Origin: Lutibacter sp.
GTDB lineage: Bacteria > Bacteroidota > Bacteroidia > Flavobacteriales > Flavobacteriaceae
Direction of reading: 5' to 3'
DNA: 9,128 nt
NCBI GenBank assembly: GCA_004195315.1
Contig: SDWL01000058.1
Location: 1 to 9,128 of the forward strand
Under the pieces are notes generated by a model, which was given only the letters and a program-made list of their open reading frames with translations, was not told the origin of the DNA and did not search any database. Shown piece after piece: positions 1 through 6,235 of the stretch (its first letter is position 1; each line of letters begins with the position of its first letter). The position numbers and the translations under genes are program-made.

Positions 1-19
1 AGATGTGTATAAGAGACAG
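1..19 (+). other. Tn5/Nextera mosaic-end adapter (artefact)
   Basis: The first 19 bases read AGATGTGTATAAGAGACAG, exactly the 19-bp hyperactive-Tn5 mosaic end used in tagmentation libraries. It points into the insert, and its reverse complement closes the window. It is not genomic and interrupts the first gene. Genomic sequence starts at 20. Confidence 0.98.
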
Positions 20-528
20 TTATCAACGTATAGCTCCCAACTTTCCTTAGCAAATTCCAAATTAGCTTTACTTAATAAAATTTTATGATCATATAATATT
101 ATAAACTCTTCTGGAGAAAAATCTGATAATAACTGAAGCTGTTTTTTATCCTTTTCTTTACCTGTACAAATTAAATGATAGTTTGCTTTTTTTACATAAT
201 TATCTACTAAATAAGTACACAAAGCCAACAAGTTTATTTGACAAAATAAATCAAATTCAAACCACAAAACTACATTATCATAACCTGATAAATCTTCTAA
301 TTTTACAATTTCTTTAATGGTTTTATCGTAATATTCTAATCGTTCTACAGCAAATTCATTTTTAAAATAAGTATATCTTCTAGTCCAAAATTTATCACTC
401 CCAACTTCTTTATGTAAAGGTCCATCACAAAGTAATTCTCTCCAAACCACAACATCACCTTTAATTCCAGATTTTTCAAGAATTTGTGCAGTGCTATCGC
501 CGTTTAAAACGTGAATTGTTTTAGTCAT
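20..528 (-). CDS. DUF1835 domain protein, C-terminus cut off by adapter
   Basis: An open frame starts at ATG 528-526 and runs without a stop for 169 codons into the left adapter, so the C-terminus is missing. The N-terminus reads MTKTIHVLNGDSTAQILEK, followed by GDVVVWRELLCDGPLH and later LWFEFDLFCQINLLALCTYL. These are the hallmarks I associate with the DUF1835 family of Bacteroidota and Firmicutes, whose members are usually well over 200 residues and have no established function. No signal peptide or membrane segment is visible. The gene overlaps the end of mobA by 8 bases (ATGACTAA), so its translation is probably coupled to the molybdenum cofactor operon. I would not assign it a Moco role from position alone. 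The family call is by recalled motif, and the truncation is certain. Confidence 0.85.
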
Positions 529-1633
529 TTATTTCTTTGTGGGCAGCTTTAAATTCTTCAGGAGTATTTATATTTCTAATAAAACTATCATCAATTTCAA
601 CAATTTCAACATCAGAATTTATCAATACTTTTCTTGGGCAAGAATACCCTTGCGTTAAATAATTTAACAATAAAGTATAGCTTTTTGGTTCCCAAATAGT
701 AATTAGAGGCTCAGGAAATTGTTTATCTTTTCCTTTAATAGTTGTAGCCACCTTTGAAGGATTTCTATGTTTTAATAACAATTGAATTACTTCATCATTT
801 ACAAATGGCAAATCAGTTGCAATTACCAACCAAGCAACATCAGGATTTTCTTGAAAAGCTGAACAAATAGCTCCAAACGGACCTAAACCAACAAACTTAT
901 CTGTAATTTTACTCTCAACACCAATTTCTTGTTCCTCTCTAACAGATAAAAATGTTTTTAAATGGTTTTTTTCTAATAAATCAATTGCAATATCGCGTTG
1001 ATTTTTACCGTAGAAGTTTAAAGTTCCTTTATCAGTTCCCATTCTGGTACTTTTTCCACCAGCCAATACCAATCCCTGAATTGGCGCAATTTTTTCTTTA
1101 ATTAAATTTTCAATATGTTTTGAAATTTTATCAGTTTCGTTAATATTATAACATAACAAGTTTTTAATTTGAGGATTTTTTTCTTCTAAAAAATTGAAAA
1201 ACTCAACATCATCAGTTAATTTTATAACAAACTGAATATTGTTTAACTGGTCTAATCTTTTTAAAACAGAAGCTTCTTTATCTTTATCTAAAATCAAAAT
1301 TTGTTTGGCTCCTTCGTAATGATTTCCATTAATAAATACAAAATCAAATTGCGAAAATTGAACACGATGTTTGAATTTATTGACTTCAGAATTGATTGAA
1401 ATTACAGCAGTTCCTTTAGAGTGAAATGTAAAAGTTTCAACAGCATTTACTGCTACATCTTTGGAATGAGAAGCATCAAAATAAGCAAGCTTATAATTTG
1501 TTAAATTTTTAGAAACCTGTTGTACTAAATTTGAAATAACATCACATTTTGTTCCAACAAAAGCTATTTCGTTTGGAGCAAAATTATCGTTATCTCTTAA
1601 TCTTAGTTTTGCGTGTTTTTGATGTTTACCCAT
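521..1633 (-). CDS. mobA: Molybdenum cofactor guanylyltransferase with degenerate MobB-like N-terminal domain
   Basis: The protein has 370 residues, about twice the length of a standalone MobA (roughly 190-200). Residues 187-370 are a MobA-type nucleotidyltransferase: LAGGKSTRMGTDKG at 190-203 (GTP-binding signature), GPFGAI at 251-256, ATDLPFV at 272-278 with the expected Mg-binding Asp274, PEPLITIWEP at 307-316, and the C-terminal NINTPEEF at 354-361. MobA transfers GMP from GTP to molybdopterin to form the (bis-)MGD cofactor of DMSO-reductase-family enzymes. Residues about 20-180 look like a MobB-type P-loop domain, but the Walker A site is lost (AFVGTKCDVISNLVQQV at 24-40 has no GKT/S), so this part probably does not bind GTP. 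The start overlaps the moaC stop by 8 bases (ATGGGTAA), and the gene end overlaps the DUF1835 start by 8 bases. The MobA half is certain; the MobB ancestry of the N-terminal half is inference. Confidence 0.93.
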   Translation of the reverse strand: MGKHQKHAKLRLRDNDNFAPNEIAFVGTKCDVISNLVQQVSKNLTNYKLAYFDASHSKDVAVNAVETFTFHSKGTAVISINSEVNKFKHRVQFSQFDFVFINGNHYEGAKQILILDKDKEASVLKRLDQLNNIQFVIKLTDDVEFFNFLEEKNPQIKNLLCYNINETDKISKHIENLIKEKIAPIQGLVLAGGKSTRMGTDKGTLNFYGKNQRDIAIDLLEKNHLKTFLSVREEQEIGVESKITDKFVGLGPFGAICSAFQENPDVAWLVIATDLPFVNDEVIQLLLKHRNPSKVATTIKGKDKQFPEPLITIWEPKSYTLLLNYLTQGYSCPRKVLINSDVEIVEIDDSFIRNINTPEEFKAAHKEIND

Positions 1634-2105
1634 TTTTTATATCGCTTTTACCTCCAGATTTTTCAACCAATTTCACTTCCTTAATTATCATTTTTTGTGA
1701 AATGGATTTACACATATCATACACTGTTAATGCAGCAATGTTTGCGCCAGTAAGTGCTTCCATTTCAACACCTGTTTTTCCTTCAATTAAAACTGTACAG
1801 AAAATTTCTATGTGTTCATTGTCAATAATTTCAATATCAATATCAACTCCGTTAATTAATAGCGGATGACACATAGGAATTAATTCAGAAGTTTTTTTAA
1901 CCGCTTGAATTCCTGCAATAATCGCTGTTTGAAAAACTGGTCCTTTTTTAGTGGTTAATTCATTGTTTTCAAAATGAGCAATAATATCAGTTCCCAAATA
2001 CATAGTTGCTTTTGCGGTAGCCTTACGTTTAGTGATATTTTTATCACCAACATTTACCATTTTTGGAGTGTTCTTTTCTCCGATATGTGAAAATTCTTTT
2101 TCCAT
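1626..2105 (-). CDS. moaC: Cyclic pyranopterin monophosphate synthase
   Basis: The protein has 159 residues, the normal MoaC length. MoaC converts 3',8-cyclo-7,8-dihydro-GTP, the MoaA product, to cyclic pyranopterin monophosphate in the cytoplasm. Family signatures are complete: MVNVGDKNITKRKATAKA near residues 16-33, KGPVFQTAIIAGIQAVKKT at 54-72, LIPMCHPL at 75-82, and GVEMEALTGANIAALTVYD from 112, followed by MCK. Lys54, His80, Asp130 and Lys133 match the active-site lysine, histidine, aspartate and lysine described for E. coli MoaC. All catalytic positions are present, so the enzyme should be active. It lies 39 bases downstream of moeA, a gap filled by a dispersed-repeat copy, and overlaps mobA by 8 bases. 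Confidence 0.97.
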   Translation of the reverse strand: MEKEFSHIGEKNTPKMVNVGDKNITKRKATAKATMYLGTDIIAHFENNELTTKKGPVFQTAIIAGIQAVKKTSELIPMCHPLLINGVDIDIEIIDNEHIEIFCTVLIEGKTGVEMEALTGANIAALTVYDMCKSISQKMIIKEVKLVEKSGGKSDIKNG

Positions 2106-2112
2106 AAGTTAA

Positions 2113-2139
2113 AGATCCTGAATCAAGTTCAGAATAACA
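2113..2139 (-). repeat. Dispersed flavobacterial-type intergenic repeat, copy 1
   Basis: The moeA-moaC gap is almost wholly occupied by a 27-base element with core CTGAA-TCAAG-TTCAG, a perfect 5-bp stem with a 5-base loop (2118-2132). It matches the repeat at 3435-3462 in 20 of 27 positions by my manual alignment. It resembles the short CTGAACTTG-TTTCAG elements I recall scattered between genes in many Flavobacteriia. No T-tract follows it, so it is not a canonical terminator. Its function is unknown. Confidence 0.6.
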
Positions 2140-2144
2140 ATATT

Positions 2145-3341
2145 TTATCTATACGTTATTAGGGGAAATACTTCTCCTTTTGTAAAATTACTTCTATCTT
2201 CTGGTAATTCCAAAAAAGCATCAGAATCTACTAAATTAGCTAAATCAGCTGAACCTCTTCCTGTAATTGGAGTTGCATATATTTTCCCTTCTTTTTGAGT
2301 GATTTTCACTTGTAAAAAGTAAGTTAAATCTGGTTTAAAAAAGTAATCTTCACTTAAAATAGCTTGATTTTCATTTTCAAAATTTAAACCAACAGATTTA
2401 TAATACCAAGGATAAAAATACTTTAAACAACTTGTAAATGTTGAAACTGGATTTCCAGGAAAAGCAAAAACAGTTTTATTTCCTTTTTCTCCAAACCAAA
2501 ATGGTTTACCTGGTCTTTGTTTTACTGTGTGGAATAGTTTTTTAACACCTAAGTCATTTAAAACTTCAGGAATAAAATCAAATTTACCTTTTGAAACGGC
2601 TCCACTAAATAATAAGACATCAAAATTGTTCAAAAAAGAACTTATTTTACTTAAAAGTAAATTTTTATCATCAGAAATATGTGCTGTTTCAGCTTTAATA
2701 TTTAATCTCTCCAGAATTGAAACTAATGTAAAAACATTGCTTCTTCTTATTTGATGTTCTTCTGGCGTTTCAGAAACTCCTACCAATTCGTTCCCAGTTG
2801 AAATTATAATTACTCTTGGTTGTTTTGCAACTTTTACAGTTGTTTTTCCAACAGTTGCAAATACACCAATTTCAGCAGGTGATATTATCGTGTTTTTAGC
2901 TATTAAAACGTCACCTTGCTTTCTATCTAATCCTTTTAAGTGAATATTTTGAAAGTTTTTAACAGCATCTAAATTAATGGTGGCAATTTCGTTTTCAATA
3001 GTTAACAATTCATATTGAATAACCGCATTTGTGTTTTTTGGTGCTATTGCACCTGTCATAGCTTCTATACAATTTTCTGGGTTTAGCATTGCTAATTGCT
3101 CACTTCCTGCTGCTTGAATTCCTTCAATTTTAAAAGACCGTTGCCCTTTGTTAAATGCCTCAACATTAATTGCAATTCCATCCATACTTACCCTATTAAA
3201 TGGTGGGAAATCACGATCAGCAACAATATCTTCTTTTAATATTCTTCCCAATGTGTTTAGAAATCTAACTTCCTCAGTTCCAAAATTTTTAGAAGTTTTT
3301 AAAACTATTTCTAATGCTTCACTTACTGTAGTTATGCTCAT
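2145..3341 (-). CDS. moeA: Molybdopterin molybdenumtransferase
   Basis: The protein has 398 residues, the usual MoeA length. MoeA inserts molybdate into adenylylated molybdopterin, releasing AMP and giving Mo-MPT. Visible signatures in order are FPPFNRVSMDGIA at 45-57, MTGAIAPKNTNAVIQYE at 95-111, STGNELVG at 181-188 (start of the MogA-like MPT-binding domain, about 176-315), SGAVSKGKFDFIPEVL at 246-261, KQRPGKPFWFG at 274-284, AFPGNPVSTFTSC at 293-305, and a C-terminal beta domain with GRGSADLANLVDSDAF at 361-376. One oddity is SGAVS where the family normally has SGGVS. The start ATG (3341-3339) gives MSITTVSEALEIV, a typical MoeA N-terminus. It sits 176 bases downstream of moaA, across an inverted repeat pair, and 39 bases upstream of moaC. 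Confidence 0.96.
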   Translation of the reverse strand: MSITTVSEALEIVLKTSKNFGTEEVRFLNTLGRILKEDIVADRDFPPFNRVSMDGIAINVEAFNKGQRSFKIEGIQAAGSEQLAMLNPENCIEAMTGAIAPKNTNAVIQYELLTIENEIATINLDAVKNFQNIHLKGLDRKQGDVLIAKNTIISPAEIGVFATVGKTTVKVAKQPRVIIISTGNELVGVSETPEEHQIRRSNVFTLVSILERLNIKAETAHISDDKNLLLSKISSFLNNFDVLLFSGAVSKGKFDFIPEVLNDLGVKKLFHTVKQRPGKPFWFGEKGNKTVFAFPGNPVSTFTSCLKYFYPWYYKSVGLNFENENQAILSEDYFFKPDLTYFLQVKITQKEGKIYATPITGRGSADLANLVDSDAFLELPEDRSNFTKGEVFPLITYR

Positions 3342-3381
3342 ATATTTTAAATAAAAGAAATCGTTAGTGTAATCTTGATAA

Positions 3382-3409
3382 TCGACATTCTTAACTTATT
3401 TCAGATTCT
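3382..3409 (+). repeat. Dispersed repeat, copy 2 (left arm of an inverted pair)
   Basis: This 28-base element contains TTCTTAACTTATTTCAGATT. Read as its reverse complement, it is the same repeat family as the copies at 2113-2139 and 3435-3462. It matches the reverse complement of 3435-3462 at 21 of 28 positions by hand alignment, so the two arms could fold into an imperfect hairpin across a 25-base spacer. It lies in the moaA-moeA gap. Confidence 0.6.
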
Positions 3410-3434
3410 CAACACATTTATATCACTCATTATA

Positions 3435-3462
3435 AGAACCTTAAACAAGTTCAGGTTGACGA
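3435..3462 (-). repeat. Dispersed repeat, copy 3 (right arm of an inverted pair)
   Basis: This 28-base element contains CCTTAAACAAGTTCAGGTTG and pairs with the arm at 3382-3409. The pair dominates the 176-base moaA-moeA gap (3342-3517), which otherwise shows no gene and no clear TAnnTTTG promoter. The hairpin lacks a following T-run, so it may affect mRNA stability or readthrough rather than act as a simple intrinsic terminator. That role is inference. Confidence 0.6.
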
Positions 3463-3517
3463 AATATTTACTTTTAGGACAATCTCAACATTTTGTATTT
3501 TAATATTAAATTGATTT

Positions 3518-4504
3518 TTAACCCCCAATAGTAGACATACTTTCTGAAACACTGTTTCCACGTGCTGCTTCAGCAATAAAACCATTTTTAGGTTTTTTAT
3601 GAACTGTTGAAATAAATAATTGCTTTAGCTCATCATCACTTGCTCCATCTCTCATAAAATCTCGCACATTAAAAACACCGCCGTCAAATAAGCAATTTTT
3701 AAACATTCCTGTTGCTGTAATTCTAATTCTATTACAGTCGTTACAAATGGTACGTGTAAATGCTGGTATTATACCAAAAGTACCTTTATAGTTTGGTATT
3801 TTAAAGTTTCGTGAAGTAGAAGATTCCGCATCTTTAAGTGTTTCTACTTCTAAATAATGTTCTTTTACATGGCTTATTATTTTCTCGAAATTCCACTCTT
3901 CTTTTATATCTCGTTGTCCTTTTCCATTAAAAGGCATTTCTTCAATAAACCGAACAGCAACGTCTTTATTTTTTGAAAGCTCTATAAAATCAATAATTTC
4001 ATCTGTATTAAAACCTGATTGAACTACCACGTTTAATTTCAATTTCAAGTTGCTCCTTTCTAGTTTTTCCAGCGTATTATAAACATCTACAAAAACATCT
4101 CTACGTGTAATTTTTGCAAATTTTTCTCTTTGAAGACTATCAATACTTAAATTAATTGCATTAATTTTTAACTCTTCTAACTTATTTATATGGTTTGAAA
4201 TTAAAGCACCGTTTGTAGTAATATTTATTTCGTCTAATTTATCATTAAAAGAAAGTGATTCTAAAAAATTAACAAAGTCTTTTCTCACAAAAGGTTCTCC
4301 TCCAGTTAAACGCACTTTATTAACACCTAACTCAGAAAAAACACGTGTAATTCTATACATTTCTTTATAGGAAAGTAATTCTTTTCTGTCAACAATATCA
4401 ATACCTTGAGTGGGCATACAGTATTGGCAACGCAAATTGCAACGATCAGTAATTGCTAACCGTAAATAGGTGATTTTTCTTCCAAACTTATCTCTTAACT
4501 CCAT
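3518..4504 (-). CDS. moaA: GTP 3',8-cyclase, radical SAM
   Basis: The protein has 328 residues, normal for MoaA. It catalyses the first step of Moco synthesis, radical-SAM conversion of GTP to 3',8-cyclo-7,8-dihydro-GTP. The N-terminal cluster motif is CNLRCQYC with Cys22, Cys26 and Cys29 binding the SAM-coordinating 4Fe-4S cluster. LTGGEP at 66-71 is the SAM-binding GGEP motif. The C-terminal substrate-binding cluster has Cys254, Cys257 and Cys271 in ICNDCNRIRITATG-x5-C, including the arginines typical of the GTP site. The protein ends in the conserved Gly-Gly tail (TIGG), which is needed for MoaA activity in characterised homologues. Its ATG shares one base with the stop codon of the upstream Crp/Fnr gene (TAATG), implying translational coupling to that regulator. 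The [4Fe-4S] clusters make the pathway oxygen- and sulfur-dependent, which fits the neighbouring regulator and sulfur transporter. Confidence 0.98.
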   Translation of the reverse strand: MELRDKFGRKITYLRLAITDRCNLRCQYCMPTQGIDIVDRKELLSYKEMYRITRVFSELGVNKVRLTGGEPFVRKDFVNFLESLSFNDKLDEINITTNGALISNHINKLEELKINAINLSIDSLQREKFAKITRRDVFVDVYNTLEKLERSNLKLKLNVVVQSGFNTDEIIDFIELSKNKDVAVRFIEEMPFNGKGQRDIKEEWNFEKIISHVKEHYLEVETLKDAESSTSRNFKIPNYKGTFGIIPAFTRTICNDCNRIRITATGMFKNCLFDGGVFNVRDFMRDGASDDELKQLFISTVHKKPKNGFIAEAARGNSVSESMSTIGG

Positions 4505-5136
4505 TAATTGAGTGTTATTTTATTTCTGCCTAAAGTTATAGTTTCCTCTTTTTCTAACTTTTTTAAAGTTCTTGAAATTGCTTCTCTTGAAACTTTTAAA
4601 TCTCGAGCAATATCAAAATGCTTTTTAGTTATTGTATTATCATTATTTATTAAACTGGCATATTCCAAATATTTCAATAATCTATTCTCCAAACTTGTAA
4701 AAGCTATATCATCAATTGTTTCAATTAAAAAAGAGGTTTGTTGCCTATTTAATTTAAAATAAAATGTTCTCCAAGATTGAAATTTTAAAAACCACGAATC
4801 TACAACTTTTGTAGGTATTGCTATGTAAGTTATATTACTTTGAGATTCTAACCTTACTTCACTTTTTTTGTTTTCTAGAGCAAACGAAACAGCAATTGCA
4901 CTTGTTTGATTTTCTAATAAATAGTGTAAAAAAATACCATTCCCTTTACCGTCCCGATGCATAACTTTTACAACTCCCGAAACAATTAAAGGGATAAAAG
5001 TAATCTCTCTTCTAATTTCTAAAATTATTTTTTCATGTTCTGCATATTTTAAAATACCATAATTACATATTTCTTGAAGTAAATTATCCTCAAATAAATT
5101 AGAAAAATTAGCTTTAACTATTTCGTGTAACTTCAT
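4504..5136 (-). CDS. Crp/Fnr family regulator A (moaA-linked)
   Basis: I place the start at ATG 5136-5134, giving 210 residues beginning MKLHEIVKANFSNLF. An in-frame ATG at 5211 would add 25 basic residues, overlap the upstream gene by 32 bases and break the match in length to its paralog at 6236-6868, so I reject it. Residues about 10-130 form the cNMP-type beta-barrel sensor (FIPLIVSGVVKVMHRDGKG at 47-65), then a dimerisation helix (ETIDDIAFTSLENRLLKYL at 139-157), then a winged helix-turn-helix with recognition helix SREAISRTLKKLE at 183-195. There is no N-terminal FNR cysteine cluster; the only cysteine is Cys24. The phosphate-binding RSA-type cassette of CRP is absent, so cAMP binding is unlikely. 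It follows the DUF6691 gene after 43 bases and is stop-start fused to moaA. It probably controls this cluster; the signal is unknown. Confidence 0.9.
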   Translation of the reverse strand: MKLHEIVKANFSNLFEDNLLQEICNYGILKYAEHEKIILEIRREITFIPLIVSGVVKVMHRDGKGNGIFLHYLLENQTSAIAVSFALENKKSEVRLESQSNITYIAIPTKVVDSWFLKFQSWRTFYFKLNRQQTSFLIETIDDIAFTSLENRLLKYLEYASLINNDNTITKKHFDIARDLKVSREAISRTLKKLEKEETITLGRNKITLN

Positions 5137-5179
5137 TATATTTAATTTTGCTGTCCTTAAGTTTTTTATAACGTTAAAT

Positions 5180-5593
5180 CTAATGAGGAATTTTATCTTT
5201 AGAAAAGCCATAAAGAAATGCTCCTAAAGTTGCTCCAAAAATTACAACTAATATTGAAACCACTCCTTTACCAACTAACACAAACATTGGCCCTGGACAA
5301 GCACCAGCTAAGGCCCAACCTAAACCAAATAAAACACCTCCTAAAAGATTCCTATATATTCCGCTTTTTTTAGGTTCTACAACAATTTCTTCACCCTGAA
5401 AGGTTTTAACTAATTTTTTTTTGAAGAAAAACATACTTATCATTCCTAAAAAAACAGCAGAACCAATGATGCCATACATATGAAACGATTGAAACTTGAA
5501 CATTTCATAGATTCTATACCATGAAATTATTTCTGCTTTACTCATTACTATTCCAAAAAGAATACCTACTAAAAAGAATTTAATATATTTCAT
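5180..5593 (-). CDS. DUF6691 family membrane protein, second half of split YeeE/YedE sulfur transporter
   Basis: The chosen start is ATG 5593, giving 137 residues beginning MKYIKFFLVGILFGIVMSK, which places a membrane helix directly at the N-terminus. An upstream in-frame ATG at 5632 would overlap the preceding gene by 28 bases and add a charged tail, so it is less likely. Four hydrophobic segments are visible at about 4-20, 38-56, 84-106 and 108-130. The signature GWALAGACPGPMFVLVGKG (92-110) carries Cys99 and corresponds to the GACPG loop of the second repeat of full-length YeeE/YedE proteins. In the characterised thiosulfate transporter YeeE, cysteines in such loops relay the substrate. 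The gene follows the YeeE-like half by 11 bases. I infer that the two products assemble into one inner-membrane transporter. Thiosulfate as substrate is family-based inference; selenium or other sulfur species remain possible. Confidence 0.88.
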   Translation of the reverse strand: MKYIKFFLVGILFGIVMSKAEIISWYRIYEMFKFQSFHMYGIIGSAVFLGMISMFFFKKKLVKTFQGEEIVVEPKKSGIYRNLLGGVLFGLGWALAGACPGPMFVLVGKGVVSILVVIFGATLGAFLYGFSKDKIPH

Positions 5594-5604
5594 TTTATGT
5601 TTCT

Positions 5605-6162
5605 TTAAAAAATTAATGGCAAAATTACCCAAGTCATTATTAAACCTCCTATAAAAAATCCAACCACTGAAATTAACGAAGGGATTTCTAGATTACTCAA
5701 CCCTACAATTGCATGCCCTGATGTACAACCACCTGCCCAACGAGCTCCAAAACCAACCATAATTCCTGCAATTAATAAAATAAAAAAACCTTTTAATGAT
5801 AACATGGTGTCAACACTAAAAATTTCATCGGGTAAGTATGTTGCACCAGCATCTATAATTCCAATATCCGCTAAATCTTGAACTGTTTGAGGGTTTAAAG
5901 CAACAACATCACTTGGTGATAACCAATATGCGGAAATAAAACCCCCAGCAATTGCACCCGCAATAAAAATTAAGTTCCATGTGTTTTCTCTCCAGTCTAT
6001 TTTAAAATAATCAACAAACTTTCCAGCACCACCAATAGAACAAAAGGTTTCTAAATTTGATGAAACACCAAAACGCTCGCCGAAGTAATAAAGTAAAAAC
6101 ATGACGAACGCAATTACAGGGCCAGCTACATACCAAGCCCACGGTTGAGTTATAAATTCCAT
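5605..6162 (-). CDS. YeeE/YedE family protein, first half of split sulfur transporter
   Basis: The product has 185 residues, about half of a single-chain YeeE (around 350). Hydrophobic segments lie at about 11-28, 63-80, 124-142 and 161-183. The diagnostic loop is ARWAGGCTSGHAIVGLS at 140-156, with Cys146, and a second conserved-looking cysteine is Cys41 in ETFCSIGGAGKF. Together with Cys99 of the DUF6691 partner this gives three cysteines, as in the single-chain thiosulfate transporter, where three cysteines line the path. The start MEFITQPWAWYVAGP is the only sensible ATG and has 73 bases of intergenic DNA before it, so this gene may begin its own transcript. It is preceded by one Crp/Fnr gene and the transporter pair is followed by another. 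The family is certain. The substrate, probably thiosulfate or related sulfane sulfur, is inferred. Confidence 0.92.
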   Translation of the reverse strand: MEFITQPWAWYVAGPVIAFVMFLLYYFGERFGVSSNLETFCSIGGAGKFVDYFKIDWRENTWNLIFIAGAIAGGFISAYWLSPSDVVALNPQTVQDLADIGIIDAGATYLPDEIFSVDTMLSLKGFFILLIAGIMVGFGARWAGGCTSGHAIVGLSNLEIPSLISVVGFFIGGLIMTWVILPLIF

Positions 6163-6213
6163 AATTTAATTAATTAGTTAGTATTATAAAAATATGGTAT
6201 AAATTGCGCTGTT

Positions 6214-6232
6214 TTCTTAAGAGCTATAACAA
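6214..6232. promoter_or_regulatory. Candidate Crp/Fnr-type operator dyad upstream of the yeeE-like gene
   Basis: The 73-base gap upstream of the transporter gene holds the 19-base dyad TTCTTA-N7-TAACAA, with 5 of 6 arm positions symmetric (6 of 7 if extended by one base). The size and position, about 50 bases before the start codon, suit a dimeric Crp/Fnr regulator. Such dyads also arise by chance in AT-rich DNA, and no clear TAnnTTTG element lies in this gap. Confidence 0.25.
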
Positions 6233-6235
6233 AGT

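Noticed and set aside
1549..1869. Plus-strand open frame of 106 codons across the mobA-moaC junction
   Set aside because: It lies opposite two well-identified genes, has no family motifs and a composition typical of an antisense shadow. The same applies to the other plus-strand frames at 2527-2754, 3148-3354, 4508-4762, 6585-6791 and 8518-8712.
3382..3462. The inverted repeat as a Rho-independent terminator after moaA or as a CRISPR fragment
   Set aside because: There is no T-run after the hairpin on the minus strand, and there are only two opposed degenerate arms rather than regularly spaced direct repeats.
5169..5176. Perfect palindrome TAACGTTA before regulator A
   Set aside because: An 8-base palindrome is expected by chance in DNA this AT-rich, and no longer symmetry surrounds it.
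5137..5211. 25-residue N-terminal extension of Crp/Fnr regulator A from an ATG at 5211
   Set aside because: It would overlap the DUF6691 gene by 32 bases, adds residues with no counterpart in the paralog, and the start at 5136 gives exactly the same 210-residue length as regulator B.
5594..5632. 13-residue extension of the DUF6691 protein from an ATG at 5632
   Set aside because: It would run 28 bases into the YeeE-like gene and put a charged tail before the first membrane helix. The start at 5593 is cleaner.
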